NCBI RefSeq assembly: GCF_030272615.1
Contig: NC_081415.1
Location: 368,388,167-368,452,166 of the forward strand
Source: Cryptomeria japonica
Lineage: Eukaryota; Streptophyta; Pinopsida; Cupressales; Cupressaceae
Direction: 5' to 3'
DNA length: 64,000 nt
Translations under genes and position numbers: made by a program
Part shown: one piece after another, positions 59,607 to 64,000 of the stretch
How the letters are laid out: every line of letters begins with the position of its first letter
Numbering within the stretch: the stretch's first letter is position 1
The notes under the pieces: model-generated
What the model was told of the DNA's origin: nothing
Database searches by the model: none
Seen by the model: the letters and a program-made list of their open reading frames with translations, nothing else

Positions 59607-61430
59607 TGAATTCATGAAATCGCCAATAAATTATATATTTTTCCATAAATAACAAAATATTCGCCAAAAAAAAATAATAATTTTCAAGCAGTGGAAAAAA
59701 ATCGCCAATACATTTAAATAATTTTTCCTTCAAAGTAAAATTTTTTGCCCATGCAATTATATATTTGTTCCTGATGCCCTCCTAAATGGCACAAATAGTT
59801 AGTTTAAGATCAAACAACACAAAATACACAAAGCATTAGCGTTAGTCAATCAAAAACTAAAACATATGAAGGCATTCCAAGAGAGACACTAAAAACATGC
59901 TAATGAATCTAACTAAAGAAGTAAAGACAATGAGACATCTCCAACTATCTCTTAGCATGAGATTAGCTCCTTCTCCCTTGTTCCTCTCCTCTCCAAGTTC
60001 CAAAATAGTGTAGCTCTCAGCAGCTTTTTGCACTATGGATGCTTATGGAGGATTGAGATTGTAATATAGCTCTAAATGTGAAATAAAAAGCTAATGCTAA
60101 TGCTAAAATGATATATTTTAACCAAAAGACAAAAGATTAGATTGTTTATGCTAAAATGCTCTCTAAAATGTCTATAGCTTAGATGCATACCAGTTTTCAG
60201 GATCTGGATTATGAAGGAATGGGCTCTATTTATAGGAAAAATGGAGCAATGGATGGCCAGGATTGAATGGTTTAATCAAGGGTCAAGCTTGAAAGTTGGG
60301 AATCCATGTGCACAATTGACACCAATGAAATGGTGACAAATGTCAACATAGGGTTGGGTTGAAAGAAGAGGTTGGAGGCATTAAAGGCCTGAGAAGACCT
60401 CATGGTTATCTAAAGACTAAGGGTCAAGCCTAAATTAGGATTACCCACAGGATTAGGAGTTAATCCAAGGATAAACCTTTGTGCAAATGATTAAGAGATA
60501 ATCATGGTCAAAGCATTAAAGGCTTGATGAGACCCTTGGGTTGGGTAGAGGTTGAGTCAAAACAAATGTTTTAACCATGTGGGAGGGTTGAATTAACCAT
60601 TAATGGTTATTGGAGACTTTGGGGGATTAAGTGGTTGAAAGTTGGAAGCCTTCAATGGTTATCAAAGACTTTGAGGAATTAAGTGGTTGAAGGTTGAAAG
60701 CCTTTAATGGTTATCAAAGACTTTTAGACTTTGAGAAGTGACTCCATTTTGCTTAGAAATGTGACAATATTTAGGGGATGGATTAGGCTAATTAGGAAGG
60801 GGTTAGAAGAATCTAGAAGGGGATTAGATTTTGCAAGTGGATTTGGTGGGTGAGGGAAAACAGGATTTTATTTAAAATAAAAATTCATTTATTTCAATAA
60901 ATGTGTGCAAGTTGCATTTGTAAGAAAATGCAAGTGGGGTGGGGATAATGATTTAAATAAATGTTTTATTTAATTTATTTAAAAGAGGAAAAGGGGATTT
61001 AATTAAATAAATTGATTTTATTTATTTAATTGATTTGAATTGGATTTAATGAATTAATTAAAATAAATTGAATAATTTATTTAATTAATAGAAGAATGTT
61101 TGGAGATGAATTAATTAAATATTTATTTAATTAACTGATGGCTAGTGGATTTTTAATCAAATAAATACGAAATATTCATTTAATTAAAATGGACAGATTT
61201 ATGTGACTACTGTTCCTTTTAACAAAAATTATTCGCCTCCTACAATATATATTTTCCCCATAGAACAAGGTATTAATCACCAGAAATTTGTGAAATTTTC
61301 GTACCCTAGAAAGAAATCGCCAATACAAAATAATTTTTTTCCCTATTTTGAAATTTTTTTCACCATCAATATGAAAATTTCCCCCCAAAAACAATGTCTG
61401 ATTCGCCAGGATTTTACACAGTTGCCCGGG
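59607..61430. repeat. TTCGCC-studded tract, split by a solo LTR
   Basis: ATTCGCC, AATCGCC and TTCACC words occur at 59619, 59661 and 59700 and again at 61231, 61278, 61317, 61360 and 61411. AATCGCCAATACA near 59700 and near 61317 is the same word found at 39053. The parts flank the solo LTR at 59772-61211 and would be continuous without it. Confidence 0.55.
59772..61211 (-). mobile_element. Gypsy-type solo LTR
   Basis: GTTCC at 59767-59771 and 61212-61216 is a 5 bp duplication around 1440 bp that starts TGATGCCC. In minus orientation it begins AGTAGTCACAT, one base off the TGTAGxCAC start of the other gypsy LTR. It has a minus-strand TATA box CTATAAATAG at 60225-60234 and AT-rich TTAATTAAATAAAT runs like the other gypsy LTRs. 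No internal region remains. Confidence 0.7.
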
Positions 61431-61576
61431 GGGTGGTTTCTTAAAGTTATCCCTGATAAAATGGGTTGGTTTTTTGAGAAAGTGTTGGCTGATTGCAAAT
61501 TATCTTGAGTGTCTTGGGAAATAATATCTTCATGTAACCTCTCTTTATGCCTGCCAATTTCTAAATCAAAATGGTA

Positions 61577-63250
61577 TTATCTAAAGCTCTTACCCTTCAT
61601 TTCATTGTGAAGTTTTAATTTGGATAAAAAATATGAGTCAAAATTATATTCCCAAATGAAATCCTCACTTAAAAAAGGATTTTTTTGAGGAACATGGGAA
61701 AAACATTTTGTAGATTGTACCACTGGTGGGGATGTAGTATGTCTCTTCATAGAGTTCTCTTGGGAATTTCCCTCATGAGTGTTTCTTTCTCCATTAAGAG
61801 GGTTTTCCAAAGATTCCTTTTGGTGTAAAATTTAAACATTTGAGTTTATTTTGATTTGATCATGCAAATCTACATTAGCGCAAGGATGATTATGAAGAGT
61901 TTTTGGTACAATATCTTGATCTACCAACTTCTATATAGATCTAGATTGTAGATCTACTTGCAAACTTTGTTTTGAGGTAAGCAAATTTGTGACATAGTTT
62001 GAATTAGTCATTATTTGAGAACATAACCATTTTGGGTACAAAAAAATTTCCATCTTTTGAAGAAAAGGTTTATGGAGAAAGACAAAATGGATCATTGTAA
62101 AGAGAGGGACATGTTTCCTTGAAGCTTGTTCTTGTTGAAAATGATGAAAATATTTTTTTAGATTGCCTTTTGCACCCAAAATCTATTCAGAACTAGGAGA
62201 AGATTATGCTTCCAATTGAAGACAATTCTTTAACTTCATTTGATTATCAATTTTTCCATTAGAAGGAATTTTAACTTGTATTGGTGAAGTTGAGTATGTG
62301 CATAGGAGTTTTTGAGGACTTTCTAAGGTTGAATCCTTACCTTGCTTTGACTCTTCATTAGAAAAATTAGCATTAAAGGTATGTGAGTGTGAGTTCCTTT
62401 GAAAAGATAACTTGGAAGCCTCTCGAATATGCTCCTTAGATATATAAAAGTGCAGGCCTTGATTATTCTCAGGAAAAGGGATTGTATCCATCTAACTTAA
62501 CTTGTGACATGGTTTTAGATTAGATGACAATCCCTTGTAATCTTTTATAAAATTCCCTTGGAAATTTTGACATTCAGTACTATGATGACTTTGAAAATGA
62601 CACTTTGTGCATACCTAGTGAGAATTTTCTAGCAAAATATATTGTTCCCAAAGCCCATTTTTGATTGAATAGATATTTTATTTGGAAAAATACTTTGAAG
62701 CATCCAATAAAATACAAAGGTAGATAGGAAGCTACGCTTTGTTTCTAAAGTCATGCTTAAGGAAAATACCTCTTTTATTGCCTAAGGTTTCAACCAACTT
62801 TGTTTCTCTATATTATAAGGGAAAAAATGGTAGTTGAACCCAAAAGAGAACAAACATGATAGATCTTGTATAAGGGTTAAAATTTGCAGTCCAAATTTGA
62901 GTATGTAATCTTGAACCTTTGAAAAACCAAGATTTAATTCTATGGATGTCATCTTTGTCTTTTTTATTAGAAAAAGCAACAATAATGAAGGATTTGGCCT
63001 AATCTATATAAAAGGGCTCATTGATTTAATGCCAGTGACTAGCTAACCAAGCTAATAGTTTCCCTTTTTTAGGAATAAGGTTCCAAAACTTACCTATCAA
63101 TGCTCTTTTTCTAAGATATTGTGACTAATCATTTAGGTATTCCACCAAAAAGGTAACCTTGATAGTTCCTTCACTGTCTTGCTTTCTATAATTTGGAGAA
63201 AGTGGTGCAACATTTGAGATCAAGCGTTCCTAAAAAGTTTTTCTTACTCA
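61577..63250 (-). pseudogene. LINE ORF1-like relic (DUF4283 and zinc knuckle)
   Basis: A single minus-strand frame runs from about 63240 to 61577, broken by stops only. It reads RKRALIGKFWNLIP, then FIIVAFSNKKDKDDIHRIKS and WFFKGSRLHTQIWTANFNPY, which follows the DUF4283 domain of plant LINE ORF1 proteins. Near 62580-62625, CTKCHFQSHHSTEC is a perfect CX2CX4HX4C zinc knuckle. The rest is polar. ORF1 proteins bind LINE RNA. No ORF2 follows on this strand. Confidence 0.65.
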
Positions 63251-63268
63251 TTTTGTAAGTTCTGTTCT

Positions 63269-63550
63269 TTGCACCAGATATTTTCTCTAGTGGTATCTAT
63301 CTATTGGTTGTTTTTTAACCGATCTTCTAAAACCCCTGACATGAGTATTATACCCTTTATTTTTGAGAAAGAATTGCTGAGCTTTGTTGTTGCATTGGAT
63401 GACAAATTTTTGAAAGCTAGATGTAGCTCCTCTTTGGCTACCTTAATTTACATGATTTGGATTGAAGGGATCTCTATTCAAGAGAATATTATTGGTAAAA
63501 TTAGAGTGATTTATTTTTCCATAGAGGTTATCTTTGTAGGACAAGTCTGA
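63269..63550 (+). pseudogene. Possible LINE ORF2 C-terminal piece
   Basis: FLKARCSSSLATLIYMIWIE followed by IIGKIRVIYFSIEV resembles the LA-YxIWxERN-x-RIF end of plant LINE ORF2 proteins, although the ERN motif is lost. It lies head to head with the ORF1 relic. The match is short and by eye. Confidence 0.35.
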
Positions 63551-64000
63551 TGATGCTCTTGACCAACCCTTGACACTTGCAAGCCTATTTTGATCATCAG
63601 GTAGGAGAAACCTATCCCATATATAGATTTTTTTTTAAAATTTCTCGTTGGGGACCACCCAAATAAATTGGACCTTATTATTTCTCCTTCTCAAGTTAAT
63701 TAATGATAAACAATGTAACCTTTAAGACATTTATTTCATCATGCATAATTTTTTTATGCATAGATTTGTCACACCAATATCTAGTGCATGCATTTTTTTA
63801 TAATTTTTTATTGCATGGTCTTTTCTTATTTAATTTTTGAAGTTAGAGTAATTATAATTTGGATAGAGGTGTATGTCGTCCTGCATAACCCTTTTTTATC
63901 AACATTTGAATTAACTTCTTTTTGTTGAAATGAGGACATCAATATTTATTGAACATATATTTTTTGAATTTTTATTGTATTTTTTATTTTTCCTTATGTG
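63551..64000. other. Right edge, no gene seen
   Basis: This is AT-rich sequence with poly-T runs. There is no clear poly-A tail or target duplication for the LINE piece. Confidence 0.4.

Overview
This is a repeat-dominated plant nuclear window with no intact single-copy host gene that I can recognise. Plant Ty1/copia elements, a Tat-type Ty3/gypsy element carrying a second RNase H, plant mobile domain (PMD) genes and a hAT relic, all nested and decayed by point mutation, fit a large TE-rich genome. The style is conifer or gymnosperm like, but that is an impression; the sequence does not name a species.

Layout. 1-7126: a decayed plus-strand gene ending in a charged, helical tail, then the 3' end of a plus-oriented Tat-type gypsy element (antisense PMD gene, polypurine tract, 3' LTR). 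7130-8089: a GA block joined to a CT block, then a palindromic array. 8090-35541: one gypsy element on the minus strand inserted in that array. Its 5' LTR (34271-35541) is whole. Its 3' LTR is split in three by a young copia element (8581-13403, TSD CACAAG, LTRs differing at one base) and by a 5.4 kb insertion (13854-19209) carrying another coiled-coil-tailed gene. The 14.7 kb interior holds decayed gag-pro-RT-RNH-aRNH-INT (31552-24372) and, antisense, a PMD gene (19904-22340). 35542-37370: the rest of the array and simple repeats. 38890-50045: a decayed hAT transposase gene split in frame by a second copia element (40386-47956, TSD TTATT). 50862-55909: a third coiled-coil-tailed gene, on the minus strand, split by a copia-type solo LTR. 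56300-64000: direct repeats, a gypsy protease relic, a gypsy-type solo LTR that interrupts a TTCGCC-studded tract, and LINE pieces.

How the parts relate. Five genes share one plan: an N-terminal region with a PMD-like strand-helix signature, then a long polar or coiled-coil tail. Two are clear PMD genes lying antisense just inside the 3' LTR of Tat-type gypsy elements. Each has a TATA box about 75 bp before the ATG and a short first exon with a good splice donor, so they look like spliced antisense passenger genes. The other three (1-2887, 14895-17613, 50862-55909) have no nearby reverse transcriptase in the same unit. Several genes keep one long frame broken mostly by TAG, TAA or TGA, the pattern expected from cytosine deamination in methylated repeats.

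All homology statements are by eye from translated motifs. LTR borders and TSDs were read directly from the sequence.
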